NCBI RefSeq assembly: GCF_030503595.1
Contig: NZ_CP129966.1
Span: 682,001-746,000 of the forward strand
Reading direction: 5' to 3'
DNA: 64,000 nucleotides
Source: Corynebacterium sp. P4-C1
GTDB lineage: Bacteria > Actinomycetota > Actinomycetes > Mycobacteriales > Mycobacteriaceae
The stretch's first letter is position 1. Every line of letters starts with the position of its first letter. The notes under the pieces were generated by a model. That model saw nothing but the letters and a program-made list of their open reading frames with translations, made no database searches and had not been told where the DNA came from. Below are positions 40,454 through 53,019 of this stretch, in pieces. The position numbers and the translations under genes are program-made.

Positions 40454-42670
40454 ATGACCTCCGGCTTTGACGACACCCCTGCCCAGCTGGAACCGGCGCA
40501 CTACATCCCGGAAGAGGACCGGCGCCGACTCCTCGAGTGCAAGCACCACGCGCCGCACGATTTCTACGGGTGGCACGCGACGTCGTCAGGCTCCGTGATC
40601 CGCACGCGCCTCCTCGGAGCGACGGACGTGGAGGTGCTGATCCACAACGAGGGCAAACCCATGACGCCGATCGGCGACGACATCTGGGTGCTGCCGCTCG
40701 ACGACGATCTCGCCCCCGACTACCGCTTCCAGGTCACCTACCCCGACACGCCGCCGGTGATCATCGCCGATCCGTACCACTTCCTGCCCACCCTGAGCTC
40801 CTTCGATCTGCACCTCATTGGTGAGGGCCGCCACGAGCGCCTGTGGGAGGTCCTCGGCGCGAACCAGCACACCTACAACACCTCGATGGGCGAGGTGAAA
40901 GGCACCTCCTTCGCTGTGTGGGCGCCGAACGCCCAGGGTGTCGCCGTGATCGGAGACTTCTGCAACTGGAACCCCAACCAGTACCCGATGCGCACCCTCG
41001 GCTCCACCGGCATCTGGGAGATCTTCATCCCCGGCATCGAGCCGGGAACCGAATACAAGTTCACGGTGCAGGGGGCGGACGGACGGGCCGTCGATAAGGC
41101 GGACCCGTTGGCGAAGCAGACCAAGACTCCGCCGGAAACCGTGTCCGTGGTCGCCGATGCCGACGGGTACGCGTGGACCGACCACGAGTGGATGGCCGCC
41201 CGCCCCGGCACCGACGTGACGAACTCGCCGATGAGCGTCTACGAGGTCCACATCGGCTCGTGGCGCGTCGGCTACGGCTACCGCGAGCTCGCCCGCGAAC
41301 TCGTCCCCTACTTGCAGGAGAACGGCTTCACCCACGTCGAGTTCCTGCCTGTCGCTGAGCACCCCTTCGGCGGATCCTGGGGCTACCAGGTGTCCGGCTA
41401 CTACGCGCCCACCGCGCGCTGGGGTTCGCCCGACGACTTCCGCTACCTCGTCGACACGCTCCACAACGCCGGCATCGGCGTCATCGTCGACTGGGTGCCC
41501 GCGCACTTCCCCAAGGACGAATGGGCGCTCGCGCGTTTCGACGGAACCGCCCTCTACGAGCACCCCGACTGGCGCCGCGGCGAGCAGAAGGACTGGGGCA
41601 CCTACGTCTTCGACTTCGGCCGCAACGAGGTGCGCAACTTCCTCGTCGCCAACGCCCTGTACTGGTTCGAGGAGTTCCACCTCGACGGCATCCGCGTCGA
41701 CGCCGTGGCCTCCATGCTCTACCTCGACTACTCCCGCAACCCGGGCGAATGGCTGCCCAACCAGTTCGGCGGCCGCGAGAACCTCGACGCCGTCCAGTTC
41801 CTCCAGGAGGTCAACGCCACCGTCCAGCGCGAACACCCCGGCGTGCTCACCATCGCCGAGGAATCCACCGCGTGGCCGGGAGTGACCGCCCAGACCTCCG
41901 CAGACGGCCTCGGCTTCTCCCTGAAGTGGAACATGGGCTGGATGAACGACACCCTCGAGTATTTCTCGCTCGACCCCATCCACCGCTCCTACCACCACCA
42001 CGAGATCACGTTCTCTCTTGTGTACGCCTTCTCCGAGCGCTACGTCCTGCCGTTCAGCCACGACGAAGTCGTCCACGGCAAGGGATCGCTGTGGGAGCGC
42101 ATGCCCGGCGATAGCTGGAACAAGGCCGCCGGTGTCCGCAGCCTGTTCGCGTACATGTTCTCGCACCCAGGCAAGCAGCTCATCTTCATGGGGTGCGAGT
42201 TCGGCCAGACCACCGAGTGGGCTGAGGCCGGTTCCATCAACTGGGACGACCTCGAGGGCTGGGACAGCGAGTACCACCACGGCATCCGTACCCTCGTGCG
42301 CGATTTGAACCACCTGTACCGCGACACTCCGGCCCTGTACAGCCAGGACAACACGCCGATGGGCTTCCAGTGGATCAAGGGCGACGATTCCCAGCACAAC
42401 ATCCTCGCCTACATCCGCTGGGGTGCCGACGGAACACCGGTACTCGCCGTGATCAACCTCTCTGGCGCATCCCAGACCGACTACCGTTTGGGTCTGCCTC
42501 GCGCCGGCGAGTGGGAGCTCATCCTCAACACCGACGACGCGCGCTACCACGGCGCGGGCAACCCGCTTAACGATGCCGTCCTCACCCACCCCACCCCCTG
42601 GGACTCCTTCGAGCAGTCCGCGTCCTTCCATGTGCCGGCGATGAGCGCGCAGTTCTACCGCCTCCGCTAA
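40454..42670 (+). CDS. glgB: 1,4-alpha-glucan branching enzyme GlgB
   Basis: GlgB makes alpha-1,6 branches in glycogen-like glucans. The 738-residue protein has an N-terminal domain, a CBM48 module (SFAVWAPNAQGVAVIGDFCN, about residue 155), then the GH13_9 barrel. The catalytic Asp lies in GIRVDAVASMLY (about 415), Glu in TIAEESTAWP (about 468) and Asp in PFSHDEVVHGKGS (about 535). A C-terminal all-beta domain follows. ATG 40454 is preceded by AAAGGA. The same frame is open far upstream through glgE, but only this part shows conserved sequence. Confidence 0.97.
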   Translation: MTSGFDDTPAQLEPAHYIPEEDRRRLLECKHHAPHDFYGWHATSSGSVIRTRLLGATDVEVLIHNEGKPMTPIGDDIWVLPLDDDLAPDYRFQVTYPDTPPVIIADPYHFLPTLSSFDLHLIGEGRHERLWEVLGANQHTYNTSMGEVKGTSFAVWAPNAQGVAVIGDFCNWNPNQYPMRTLGSTGIWEIFIPGIEPGTEYKFTVQGADGRAVDKADPLAKQTKTPPETVSVVADADGYAWTDHEWMAARPGTDVTNSPMSVYEVHIGSWRVGYGYRELARELVPYLQENGFTHVEFLPVAEHPFGGSWGYQVSGYYAPTARWGSPDDFRYLVDTLHNAGIGVIVDWVPAHFPKDEWALARFDGTALYEHPDWRRGEQKDWGTYVFDFGRNEVRNFLVANALYWFEEFHLDGIRVDAVASMLYLDYSRNPGEWLPNQFGGRENLDAVQFLQEVNATVQREHPGVLTIAEESTAWPGVTAQTSADGLGFSLKWNMGWMNDTLEYFSLDPIHRSYHHHEITFSLVYAFSERYVLPFSHDEVVHGKGSLWERMPGDSWNKAAGVRSLFAYMFSHPGKQLIFMGCEFGQTTEWAEAGSINWDDLEGWDSEYHHGIRTLVRDLNHLYRDTPALYSQDNTPMGFQWIKGDDSQHNILAYIRWGADGTPVLAVINLSGASQTDYRLGLPRAGEWELILNTDDARYHGAGNPLNDAVLTHPTPWDSFEQSASFHVPAMSAQFYRLR

Positions 42671-42887
42671 GTGGCCGGGCCGGCCCTGGGCTCGCTTCGC
42701 CGCCCGCCTCCCGCCTCCCGCTAATCTCCGCCTGGCCGCTGCACCCCGCTTCTCGCCGCCACACACGCCCCGCGGCTGCGCGGGGGCGGGCACGCGTCAC
42801 TCCCCTCACATCGACGCACTTCAGGTTCCCTCAAAAATGGCGATTATAGTGCACATTCACCTCTTTACGGCACCGCACGGCAGCCAG
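42671..42887. other. GC-rich intergenic region between glgB and the HNH gene, no gene seen
   Basis: About 220 bp without a plausible coding region. It holds GC-rich inverted repeats such as GCCCCGCG / CGCGGGGGC (42767-42787) without a T-tract, a possible weak terminator of glgB, and a TATAGT hexamer at 42845-42850 that could be an alternative upstream promoter for the HNH gene. Confidence 0.4.
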
Positions 42888-42893
42888 TAGCGT
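42888..42893 (+). promoter_or_regulatory. Putative -10 box (TAGCGT) for the HNH gene
   Basis: TAGCGT lies 7 nt before the ATG at 42901, matching the leaderless pattern of the window. Confidence 0.3.
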
Positions 42894-42900
42894 TCGGGGC

Positions 42901-44007
42901 ATGACACTATTTAGATCACTCATCAAGACAATGTCGGAGGCGGCGATCGACGCTCTGGCGGACTTCGACCGCGACGAGGCGCTCGCCGCCGGGCTCGACC
43001 CGAATCGCGTCAATGCGTGGAAAAGACTCCACGAGACGTACTTCGGCCCCACGACTTCGCCGCAGAAGCAGCGCCTCGCCGCGGAAAAGGCCCGGCGTAA
43101 AGGATTCTCGCTGGACCAGCTGGCGATGATCGAGCGGCGCCTCAAGAAAATCAAATCCAGCCGCACCCAGGCGAAATTGCGCCTGGCGCTGCTGGAGGCG
43201 CATGGGAACTATAGGGCGCTGGAGCGCGTCGCTAAGCGTCTCGTGCCTGGCGAGGAGAAGCCGCCGCGCAAGCAGGTCAGGTTCTCCCGCTCGCGCGCCG
43301 GTTGCCGCACCATGACGGTCACCGCCGACGAGGACGACCTAGCGGACCTCGAGCACGCGCTGACACTTGGGGCCGACACCACAAAGCCCGTCGCACCCCA
43401 GATGCTCTCGAAATTCCTGCTGCTCATGCGGGGCTGCAACGCGGAGGGCAGTCCTCCCGACGCCGCGCCGGCGCCGGGCGTCCCCCACGCCGTCCCGCGC
43501 CCGCTGCTGCTCATCCCACTGCCCGACTGGGTCGACATTCACGAGGGCCGCGGCGACGACACCGTTCTCACACTGACGAACGGCACGACAATGACGGGCG
43601 CGGAGTTCCTGAACAAGCATTACGCGAAAGCAGAACACCACCTCGAGGCGGCCACGTTCCACGCGCAGGAGGGGGCGGTGAACCTGTACCGGGCGCGTCG
43701 ATTAGCGAATGACAAGCAGCGGGTCCTCGCCCGCGCAACGAGCCCGGCGTGCCCAGTGCCCGACTGCCGGCACGGCGCCGACGCGTGCGAGATCCACCAC
43801 ATCACAGCCTGGAAGCACGGCGGGGAGACCAACATCGCGAACCTTGCGCTGCTGTGCCGTTACCACAACCGGGTCAACGACGACGACCCCGGACGCGCGC
43901 GCCGCGGCCGCATCGTCAGCGTGGCGGGAACCCCCGTGTGGCGCTCCCCGAAAGGCCACCTCGTGCGCACGAACACGCAGGGTGCCATGCACGCACTATT
44001 CGCTTAA
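42901..44007 (+). CDS. HNH endonuclease domain protein
   Basis: A 368-residue protein of the corynebacterial/mycobacterial HNH (13E12/DUF222-like) type. The first 290 residues are helical and charged. The C-terminal HNH domain shows CPVPDCRHG, EIHHITAWKHGG and LCRYHNRVN, containing the zinc cysteines and catalytic His. Such genes are often multi-copy and their role is unresolved. ATG 42901 is the first in frame. Its stop codon shares TTAA (44004-44007) with the stop of the converging small zinc-binding protein. Confidence 0.9.
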   Translation: MTLFRSLIKTMSEAAIDALADFDRDEALAAGLDPNRVNAWKRLHETYFGPTTSPQKQRLAAEKARRKGFSLDQLAMIERRLKKIKSSRTQAKLRLALLEAHGNYRALERVAKRLVPGEEKPPRKQVRFSRSRAGCRTMTVTADEDDLADLEHALTLGADTTKPVAPQMLSKFLLLMRGCNAEGSPPDAAPAPGVPHAVPRPLLLIPLPDWVDIHEGRGDDTVLTLTNGTTMTGAEFLNKHYAKAEHHLEAATFHAQEGAVNLYRARRLANDKQRVLARATSPACPVPDCRHGADACEIHHITAWKHGGETNIANLALLCRYHNRVNDDDPGRARRGRIVSVAGTPVWRSPKGHLVRTNTQGAMHALFA

Positions 44008-44279
44008 CGACGCTCCCAGCAGTGCTTGTGCCAATGCCTCCGGTCGTCCCCGCGCCCGCCAGTGTCCCGCGGCCACGCCACAATGTGCGAGACCCCCGGC
44101 GGAATATTCTGGTTGCACCGCGGGCACACGTAGTACTTCTTCGCTGACGCCGCCCCAATCTGCCGCACGAGGTAGATGTCGCCGTGCGGGCCCTCTTCCT
44201 CGCGCGTGCCGTAATACGCGCCGCCGTCGCGCGGCAGCGGGCGCAATTGCTGCGCATATCGACGATTCCTTCGCGGCAC
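44004..44279 (-). CDS. Small zinc-ribbon-like protein coupled to nucS (often named 'ATP/GTP-binding protein')
   Basis: A 91-residue basic protein. It has a probable zinc site built from CPRCNQ (about residue 52) and HIVAWP...HWHKHCW near the C-terminus. Homologues next to nucS in actinobacteria are commonly named 'ATP/GTP-binding protein', but no Walker motif is visible, so that name is unsupported. The start is GTG 44279 with GGGGAGG 6 nt ahead. It begins 24 bp after the nucS stop on the same strand, so it is probably co-expressed with the mismatch-repair nuclease. Confidence 0.78.
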   Translation of the reverse strand: MPRRNRRYAQQLRPLPRDGGAYYGTREEEGPHGDIYLVRQIGAASAKKYYVCPRCNQNIPPGVSHIVAWPRDTGGRGDDRRHWHKHCWERR

Positions 44280-44303
44280 CTCGACCTCCCCGACCTTGAA
44301 AAC

Positions 44304-44996
44304 CTAGAACAGCCGAAGCTCGTTGGATTCGATGCCGCGCAAGTCGTCGTAGTCTAGAGTGACGCACGTGATGCCGCGGTCCTCGGCGAGGGTGCGCGCC
44401 TGGGGCTTGATCTCCTGCGCCGCGAAGACCCCCTTGACTGGGCCGAGGAGTGCATCGCGGCTGAGCATCTCGACGTAGCGGGTGAGCTGCTCCACGCCGC
44501 CAATGTTGCCGCGGCGCTTCACCTCCACTGCCACGGCCTTGCCGTCGGCGTCCCGGGCCATGATGTCTACCGGACCGAGCGGAGTGGGGTATTCGCGGCG
44601 GACGAGGGTGTAGCCGTCACCGAGCACCGTGATGTGCTCCGCGAGCAGCTCCTGCAAGTGGGCCTCCACACCATCCTTGATCAGGCCCGGGTCGACGCCC
44701 AGGTCGAACGTGACATCCGAGTGGATCTCCTCGATGGTGACGCGCAGCTGCTCCCCCTTTGGGTTCTCCACGACCCATAGCTGGGCGCCTGTCTCGTCGC
44801 CGTCAACATCCACAATCGGTTCCTCGGCGATCGTGCACGGAGGTGTCATCCAGTTGAGTGGCTTATAGGCGCGGTCGTCGGCGTGGACAGATAGCGAACC
44901 GTCCGCTTTCACCATGATCAGCCGGTCCGCGAGCGGAAGGTGCGCATCCAGGCGGCCGACATAATCAACCGAGCAACGGGCGATAACAAGACGCAT
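44304..44996 (-). CDS. nucS: Mismatch-specific endonuclease NucS (EndoMS)
   Basis: NucS makes double-strand breaks at mismatches and is the core of non-canonical mismatch repair in actinobacteria lacking MutS/MutL. The 230-residue protein has the N-terminal dimerisation/DNA-binding domain ([16 protein letters not shown]). The RecB-like nuclease domain has Asp in GPVDIMARD and Glu-Lys in VAVEVKRRG (about residues 150-165). The C-terminal LRLF is a sliding-clamp-binding type motif. It follows DUF2550 and the atp operon in the usual order. Confidence 0.95.
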   Translation of the reverse strand: MRLVIARCSVDYVGRLDAHLPLADRLIMVKADGSLSVHADDRAYKPLNWMTPPCTIAEEPIVDVDGDETGAQLWVVENPKGEQLRVTIEEIHSDVTFDLGVDPGLIKDGVEAHLQELLAEHITVLGDGYTLVRREYPTPLGPVDIMARDADGKAVAVEVKRRGNIGGVEQLTRYVEMLSRDALLGPVKGVFAAQEIKPQARTLAEDRGITCVTLDYDDLRGIESNELRLF

Positions 44997-45059
44997 AGTC
45001 CCCTACCCTAGCGCTTGCTACGTGCTCGCCCGAACGGTGCCCTGCGCCCCGGCGGGGAG

Positions 45060-45518
45060 TCAAAGATGGCTTCGAAAGGACCGCTGCCGGAACCGCGATG
45101 CGTCGGCACGCACCTGCCTGCTGTCGGGTGCGGACTCCACCCACGAGATGAGCGCCATCGCGGCGTGGCGGTTCGTCGCGAACTCGTAGTCCTCGCGCCC
45201 CGTGGAAAACAAAACGACCACCTGGACCCCGGGCATGAAATGCCGTTCGGTCTCGGTGGCCTGCCTGTTACCGGTGATGGTCAGCATGGAACGGTTGAGC
45301 TCCATATCCGCGGAGAAAGACAACGAGCGCAGTTTATAGAACCTCACTGTCTCGCCCTTGTACGCGGCGATGCCGTGACGCCAACCATGTGTCCCGGTGG
45401 CCGGGAGCTTGCGCAGAAGCGCCGGAGTTCCGTTGTTGCGCACCGTGAAGAACCTCCACAGGGCACCTGCGAGCAGTACCACCAGCACTGCGCCGAAGAG
45501 GAACCCGAGAAGTTTCAT
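45060..45518 (-). CDS. DUF2550 family membrane-anchored protein
   Basis: A 152-residue protein with one N-terminal helix (about residues 4-24) and a cytoplasmic or extracytoplasmic domain (GWRHGIAAYKGETVRFYKLRS...). It matches the DUF2550 family, consistently placed after atpC and before nucS in corynebacteria and mycobacteria. Its function is unknown. TAGACT (45527-45532) lies 8 nt before the ATG, and a strong terminator separates it from atpC, so it is not part of the atp transcript. Confidence 0.88.
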   Translation of the reverse strand: MKLLGFLFGAVLVVLLAGALWRFFTVRNNGTPALLRKLPATGTHGWRHGIAAYKGETVRFYKLRSLSFSADMELNRSMLTITGNRQATETERHFMPGVQVVVLFSTGREDYEFATNRHAAMALISWVESAPDSRQVRADASRFRQRSFRSHL

Positions 45519-45526
45519 AACGGACT

Positions 45527-45532
45527 AGTCTA
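45527..45532 (-). promoter_or_regulatory. Putative -10 box (TAGACT) for the DUF2550 gene
   Basis: TAGACT lies 8 nt before the ATG at 45518, leaderless-type; it starts a new transcript after the atp terminator. Confidence 0.45.
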
Positions 45533-45698
45533 ATGACCATCGGCACAGGAAATTAACCGCCGAAAGTTGGACTACCCCCGTTAAGAACGGATAGGGATGA
45601 CCAGCCGCAGCATCAGCAGGCGTCACCCCGGAGGCGGTGCCCGAAAGCGGTGCCCGGAGGCGGGCATCCTAAGACTGCCGCGGCAGGCGGCAGCAGGC

Positions 45699-45741
45699 AA
45701 AAAGAAACCGCCCGGACCAGCCAGTGGCCGGTACCGGGCGG
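45699..45741 (-). terminator. Intrinsic terminator of the atp operon
   Basis: On the minus strand a CCGCCCGG / CCGGGCGG stem (outer 8 bp plus inner pairs) is followed by TTTCTTTTT, 12 nt after the atpC stop codon. This is the clearest terminator on this strand. Confidence 0.85.
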
Positions 45742-45752
45742 AAAGGGAGAGC

Positions 45753-46115
45753 TTAGGCGTTGCCGCTGCGTCGCAAAGCTGCTTGCTCCGCATCGTGGCG
45801 GGCCTTCGACATCGGGTCCTCCTCGTCGAAAGCCTCGTTGGCATTGACCTCATCGGCGAAGATCGCGTAGTCCGCCAAGATGGTGACCTTGTCACCGGTC
45901 ACCGAGACGAACCCACCCTGCACGGCCGCGACGATCTTGTCGCCGTCGACCGGGGTGATGGTCACTACGCCGTTCTCCTTGAGCTGGCCCAAGAAGGGTT
46001 CGTGGCCAGGCAGCACGCCGATCTCACCTTCGGAGGTCTGGGCGGTGACGACCTTCGCCTCGCCAGACCACAACATGCGCTCGACAGAAACGAGGTGCGC
46101 GGTGATTTCAGCCAT
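45753..46115 (-). CDS. atpC: ATP synthase F1 subunit epsilon
   Basis: A 120-residue epsilon subunit, the rotor-stalk protein that can inhibit ATP hydrolysis. The N-terminal beta-barrel signature is present ([42 protein letters not shown] in order). The C-terminal helical hairpin is short, as in other actinobacteria. It starts 9 nt after the atpD stop and is last in the operon, directly before the terminator. Confidence 0.97.
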   Translation of the reverse strand: MAEITAHLVSVERMLWSGEAKVVTAQTSEGEIGVLPGHEPFLGQLKENGVVTITPVDGDKIVAAVQGGFVSVTGDKVTILADYAIFADEVNANEAFDEEDPMSKARHDAEQAALRRSGNA

Positions 46116-46124
46116 GAGCTACTC

Positions 46125-48652
<2,528 letters not shown>

Positions 48653-48719
48653 GGTGTGTGCTCCTCCTTTCTCTTAAGTCGTAGTGAGTCGTATTCGCTC
48701 GTCTAGCTCGTCGTGTGAA

Positions 48720-50366
48720 CTAGCCGCGCTTCTGCGACTTACGAGAAACGTTGAGCTGGTTCTTCGACACATCCGCCTCGTCGAGGGGCTTCGCCTCCGG
48801 CTCGCGGACGACGTGCTCCTCGTTGGTCGGCTGGAAGTCGCGTGCGAAGCGCTCGTTGACGGACTTCAGAGTCTCCTTGGACTCGTCGGACAGGGCGACA
48901 CCACCGTCGACCTGCTCGTAGACCTCGGGGGCCTCGGCACGGATCGTCTCGTGCAGCTCTGCCTCGTAACGGCGGACATCTTCGACGGGAACGGAGTCGA
49001 AGGCGCCCTCGTTGGCGAGGAAGATGGAGATGATCTGGAACTCGACCGGCTGCGGCGAGTTCTCGGACTGCTTCAGCAGCTCGACGAGGCGCTGGCCGCG
49101 CTCGAGCTGACGCTTCGAAGCGTCGTCGAGGTCGGAGGCGAACGCAGCGAAGGACTCGAGGTCGCGGTACGCGGCCAAGTCCAGACGCAGGTTACCGGCG
49201 ACCTTCTTCATGCCCTTGGTCTGTGCGGCACCACCGACACGGGAGACAGAGATACCCACGTCGATAGCCGGGCGCACGCCCTGGTTGAACAGGTCGGACT
49301 GCAGGAAGCACTGGCCGTCCGTAATCGAGATGACGTTCGTCGGAATGAAGGCGCCCACGTCGTTCGCCTTCGTCTCGATGATCGGGAGCGCCGTCAGCGA
49401 GCCGGCGCCGAGCTCGTCGTTGAGCTTGGCCGCACGCTCCAGCAGGCGGGAGTGCAGGTAGAAGACGTCGCCCGGGTATGCCTCGCGGCCCGGCGGGCGG
49501 CGCAGCAGCAGCGAAATCGCGCGGTAGGCCTCAGCCTGCTTGGTCAGGTCGTCATAGATGACCAAGACGTGGTTGCCCTGGTACATCCAGTGCTGACCCA
49601 GCGCGGCACCGGCGAACGGCGCCAGCCACTTGAAGCCCGCAGAATCGGAAGCCGGAGCAGCCACAATGGTGGTGTACTCCAGTGCACCGTTCTCCTCGAG
49701 GGTGCGGCGCACACCTGCGATGGTCGAGCCCTTCTGGCCGATGGCAACGTAGATGCAGCGGACCTGCTTCGTCTTGTCGCCGGTTTCCCAGTAGGCCTTC
49801 TGGTTGAGAATGGTGTCGATGCAGACCGCGGTCTTACCAGTCTTGCGGTCGCCAATGATCAGCTGACGCTGACCACGGCCGATCGGGGTCATGGCGTCAA
49901 TCGCCTTGATACCCGTCTGCATCGGCTCCTCGACCGGCTGGCGGTCGAGAACGCTTGCGGCCTGAAGCTCGAGCACGCGCTCTTCTTCGGCCTCGATCGG
50001 GCCAAGGCCGTCAATCGGCTGGCCCAGGGGGTTGATCACGCGGCCGAGGAAGTTATCCCCGACCGGGATGGACAGAACCTCGCCGGTCCGTACAACTTTG
50101 TCGCCCTCGGTGAGGGTCTCGAAATTACCCAGGACCACAACGCCGATCGTGTCGGTGTCAAGGTTCTGTGCGACGCCAATGACGCCGTTAGGGAACTCAA
50201 GCAGCTCGTTGGTCATGCAGCCCGGCAGCCCGGAAACCTGGGCAATACCATCTGCAGCCGACGTCACCACGCCGACCTCCTCACGGGAGGCCTCCGCGGA
50301 GTAGCTCGAGGTGTAGTTCGCTATCGCGCTACGGATCTCATCGGAGGAGATCGTCAGCTCCGCCAT
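48720..50366 (-). CDS. atpA: ATP synthase F1 subunit alpha
   Basis: The 548-residue regulatory/nucleotide-binding subunit has the P-loop [14 protein letters not shown] (about residue 175), the arginine-finger region [13 protein letters not shown], and a C-terminal extension of about 35 residues as in other actinobacteria. ATG 50366 ([15 protein letters not shown]) matches corynebacterial AtpA and has AGGAAG ahead; an in-frame upstream start (50399) is rejected. Confidence 0.97.
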   Translation of the reverse strand: MAELTISSDEIRSAIANYTSSYSAEASREEVGVVTSAADGIAQVSGLPGCMTNELLEFPNGVIGVAQNLDTDTIGVVVLGNFETLTEGDKVVRTGEVLSIPVGDNFLGRVINPLGQPIDGLGPIEAEEERVLELQAASVLDRQPVEEPMQTGIKAIDAMTPIGRGQRQLIIGDRKTGKTAVCIDTILNQKAYWETGDKTKQVRCIYVAIGQKGSTIAGVRRTLEENGALEYTTIVAAPASDSAGFKWLAPFAGAALGQHWMYQGNHVLVIYDDLTKQAEAYRAISLLLRRPPGREAYPGDVFYLHSRLLERAAKLNDELGAGSLTALPIIETKANDVGAFIPTNVISITDGQCFLQSDLFNQGVRPAIDVGISVSRVGGAAQTKGMKKVAGNLRLDLAAYRDLESFAAFASDLDDASKRQLERGQRLVELLKQSENSPQPVEFQIISIFLANEGAFDSVPVEDVRRYEAELHETIRAEAPEVYEQVDGGVALSDESKETLKSVNERFARDFQPTNEEHVVREPEAKPLDEADVSKNQLNVSRKSQKRG

Positions 50367-50407
50367 GTTCTTCCTGCTCTCGGTTGATTGTTCCAGCATT
50401 TTCGTCG

Positions 50408-51241
50408 TTAATAAGCCGTGTTGGCCGCCATGTCGGCACGCAAGCGCGACAGTTTGCCGCGCGTGGAGCCGTCGATAAGCTCGTCGCCAACGCGGATGGT
50501 CACACCGCCGAGGAGGCTGGGGTCAACCTCGGAGTGGATGGCCATCTCGCGGCCGTAAATCTTGCCTAGCTTCTCTGCCAGCGTCTCACGCTGTGCGTCG
50601 GTCAGCTCCGTCGCGGACGTGACCTCGGCAACCGTCTTGCCGGTCAACTCTGCGGACTCGCGGGAGACCGCGGCAATGTCGTCGACCGGATTGTGCTCGG
50701 GGCGGCCGATCACCTGAAGCGCGAGCGCCTCGGTGTACATGCTCACCTTGCCGTACAGCACGCTCGCCAGGAGCTGGCGCTTCTGGTCAGCGGTTGCGCG
50801 GCGGTCGGACAGCAGCTGGGTCAGCTCCCCTTCACGCTCGAGAAGGCGGGACAGGGCGAAGAGCTCGTTCTCGACGTGCTCCAGCTTGCCCTCGCTCTCG
50901 GCGCCGCGCAGCAGGGCACGGCGTCCCAGGTGCACGAGCCCCTCACGGAATTCGCGCGGGGTCGACCAGTCCTGCTCGGCGGCCTGCTTCAGCACGGACA
51001 TGGTGGTGTCCGCCACCTTGCCGCTGAAGACGTCGCCGATCAAGCCGGAACGCTGCTCCGGCTTCAGGGATGTGTCCGCCACTGCAACGCGCAGGGAGCG
51101 GTGTGCTTCGAGCTGGTCCACAACGAGGAACAGCTCGGTGCCCACCTGGGCTGCGATGGAGACGGTGTCGCCAGCGTTGCGCAGAAATGCGTCCAGTTTC
51201 TCGGAGACCCGAGTCTGTGCTTCGCGGCTAGCTGCTCTCAT
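50408..51241 (-). CDS. atpH: ATP synthase F1 subunit delta
   Basis: A 277-residue delta subunit that links the peripheral stalk to F1. It is about 90 residues longer than E. coli delta, as is usual for actinobacteria, but separate from subunit b (mycobacteria have a b-delta fusion). The conserved C-terminal [20 protein letters not shown] is present. That same segment holds an exact 11-mer word (50470-50480). The gene starts 8 nt after atpF ends. Confidence 0.95.
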   Translation of the reverse strand: MRAASREAQTRVSEKLDAFLRNAGDTVSIAAQVGTELFLVVDQLEAHRSLRVAVADTSLKPEQRSGLIGDVFSGKVADTTMSVLKQAAEQDWSTPREFREGLVHLGRRALLRGAESEGKLEHVENELFALSRLLEREGELTQLLSDRRATADQKRQLLASVLYGKVSMYTEALALQVIGRPEHNPVDDIAAVSRESAELTGKTVAEVTSATELTDAQRETLAEKLGKIYGREMAIHSEVDPSLLGGVTIRVGDELIDGSTRGKLSRLRADMAANTAY

Positions 51242-51249
51242 GGACTACC

Positions 51250-51831
51250 TCACTTCCGCGTCGCCGAGCGGGCGGAGACGGTGTCCAGCTGGCTCAGGAA
51301 GGAGTCGATGGTGTTCGAGCGGCGGGTGTTGTCCGACAGCTCTGCACCGAGGAGCTCCTCAGCCAGCGTGATGGAGTTCTGGCCCAGGTCGTTGCGCAGT
51401 TCAGCGATGACCTGCTCGCGGGAGGCTTGGAGCTGCTTTTCGCCGTTTTCGACAATGCGGCGGGACTCTGCCTCTGCGTTGGCGCGGGCTTCTGCCTCGA
51501 TCTCCTTGCCCTTCTGGCGGGCTGCTTCGCGGATCTCTGCGGCTTCGGCGCGTGCCTCAGCGAGCTGTGCGTTGTTCTTCTCCAGAGCAGCCTTGGCCTG
51601 TGCCTGAGCGGACTCCGCGCGCTCAATGCCGCCCTTGATCTTGTCTTCGCGCTCTGCGAGGACTTCCTGGAACTTCGGAAGCACGAACTTCCAGAAGAGC
51701 AGGAAGATGATGAGGAAGACAACGAGGGACCAGACGAGGTCGTATGTCTTGGGCAGGAGGATGGAGTTGCCGCCGTCGCCGGGCAACTTCTCGGCCTCCT
51801 CGGCCGCAAGTAGGTAGATGACGTTCGTCAT
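51250..51831 (-). CDS. atpF: ATP synthase Fo subunit b
   Basis: A 193-residue peripheral-stalk protein. It has one membrane helix (about residues 30-50: [20 protein letters not shown]) followed by a long Ala/Glu/Arg-rich coiled coil ([20 protein letters not shown] onward) that dimerises and binds delta. The short periplasmic N-terminus is normal. Confidence 0.96.
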   Translation of the reverse strand: MTNVIYLLAAEEAEKLPGDGGNSILLPKTYDLVWSLVVFLIIFLLFWKFVLPKFQEVLAEREDKIKGGIERAESAQAQAKAALEKNNAQLAEARAEAAEIREAARQKGKEIEAEARANAEAESRRIVENGEKQLQASREQVIAELRNDLGQNSITLAEELLGAELSDNTRRSNTIDSFLSQLDTVSARSATRK

Positions 51832-51878
51832 TGGTTGCTCCTGTACTAAAAGGTTTACGAGTTAATGTGCGTGTTCTT

Positions 51879-52187
<309 letters not shown>

Positions 52188-52221
52188 TTATTCAGTTGGC
52201 CGTAAGTCAGTTCGCGCCTGA

Positions 52222-53019
52222 CTAGTGTGAATCTGCGTGCAGCGACAGTTCGATGTACACCGCGACCAGAAGGGCGAAGATGTACGCCTGCAGGAAGATG
52301 ACAATCAACTCGTACAGGGTGAACAGGACCGCTGCGACCAGTGTGAGGCCGCTCATTGCCGTCCAGCCGTTGAGCTGCCAGAAGAAGAAGTTCGTGGCGG
52401 AGTACAGCAGGACGAGAATGATGTGGCCGGCCAGGAAGTTCGCCATGAGACGAAGAGCCAGGGTGACCGGACGCAGAATGAATGTCGAGAAGAACTCGAT
52501 CGGCACCACCAGGAGGTGGAGCAAGGGAGGCAAGTTGGGGATCACGAGCGAGTGCTTCACGTATTTGCCGAATCCGTAGCGCGATGCGCCTGCGTAGATC
52601 ATGGTGAAGTAGCCCACCACCGCGAGCACGATCGGCAGACCGATTCGTGAGCTCGGGGAGATGTTCAACCCCGGAATGATCGTGGCAACGTTCATGAAGA
52701 GGACCGTGAAGAAGATGGTCGCGATTACCGCAAGGAATCGGCGGCCTTCTTTCTTGCCCAAGATGTCCTCGGCGATCTGCACGCGGACGAAGTCCACTGC
52801 GAGCTCACCGAAGTTTTGCAGGCCTTTGGGAACCAACTGTGGTTTCCTGAAGGCCAGCAGGAACAGGATGATCAGGATGGCCGCCATGAACAGGCGGACG
52901 ATCATGATGCGATCCAGCGCGAACCAACCGCCGAGGAAGTCTTCCCCGATCATTTGGCCGTAGTATTGCCCCGGGAAAAATTCTGGGTCCAATTCGGGCG
53001 CGTGGAAGCTGCCCCTCAT
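52222..53019 (-). CDS. atpB: ATP synthase Fo subunit a
   Basis: The 265-residue proton-channel subunit. The essential Arg lies in RPVTLALRLMANFLAGHI (about residue 190), with the channel helix YELIVIFLQAYIFALLVAVYI near the C-terminus. ATG 53019 (MRGSFHAPELDPEFFPG) matches corynebacterial AtpB; a TTG 6 nt upstream is in frame. TACAAC lies 7 nt ahead and could be a second, leaderless promoter for the structural atp genes, since a 348-bp non-coding gap precedes it. Confidence 0.97.
   Translation of the reverse strand: MRGSFHAPELDPEFFPGQYYGQMIGEDFLGGWFALDRIMIVRLFMAAILIILFLLAFRKPQLVPKGLQNFGELAVDFVRVQIAEDILGKKEGRRFLAVIATIFFTVLFMNVATIIPGLNISPSSRIGLPIVLAVVGYFTMIYAGASRYGFGKYVKHSLVIPNLPPLLHLLVVPIEFFSTFILRPVTLALRLMANFLAGHIILVLLYSATNFFFWQLNGWTAMSGLTLVAAVLFTLYELIVIFLQAYIFALLVAVYIELSLHADSH

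Noticed and set aside
40586..42793. About 735 codons open on the - strand opposite glgB
   Set aside because: Shadow of glgB codon bias; no motif, no promoter or ribosome-binding site.
42901..44007. HNH gene as part of a mobile element or homing endonuclease
   Set aside because: No inverted repeats, intron/intein context, integrase or phage genes nearby; the family is common as stand-alone genes in corynebacteria.
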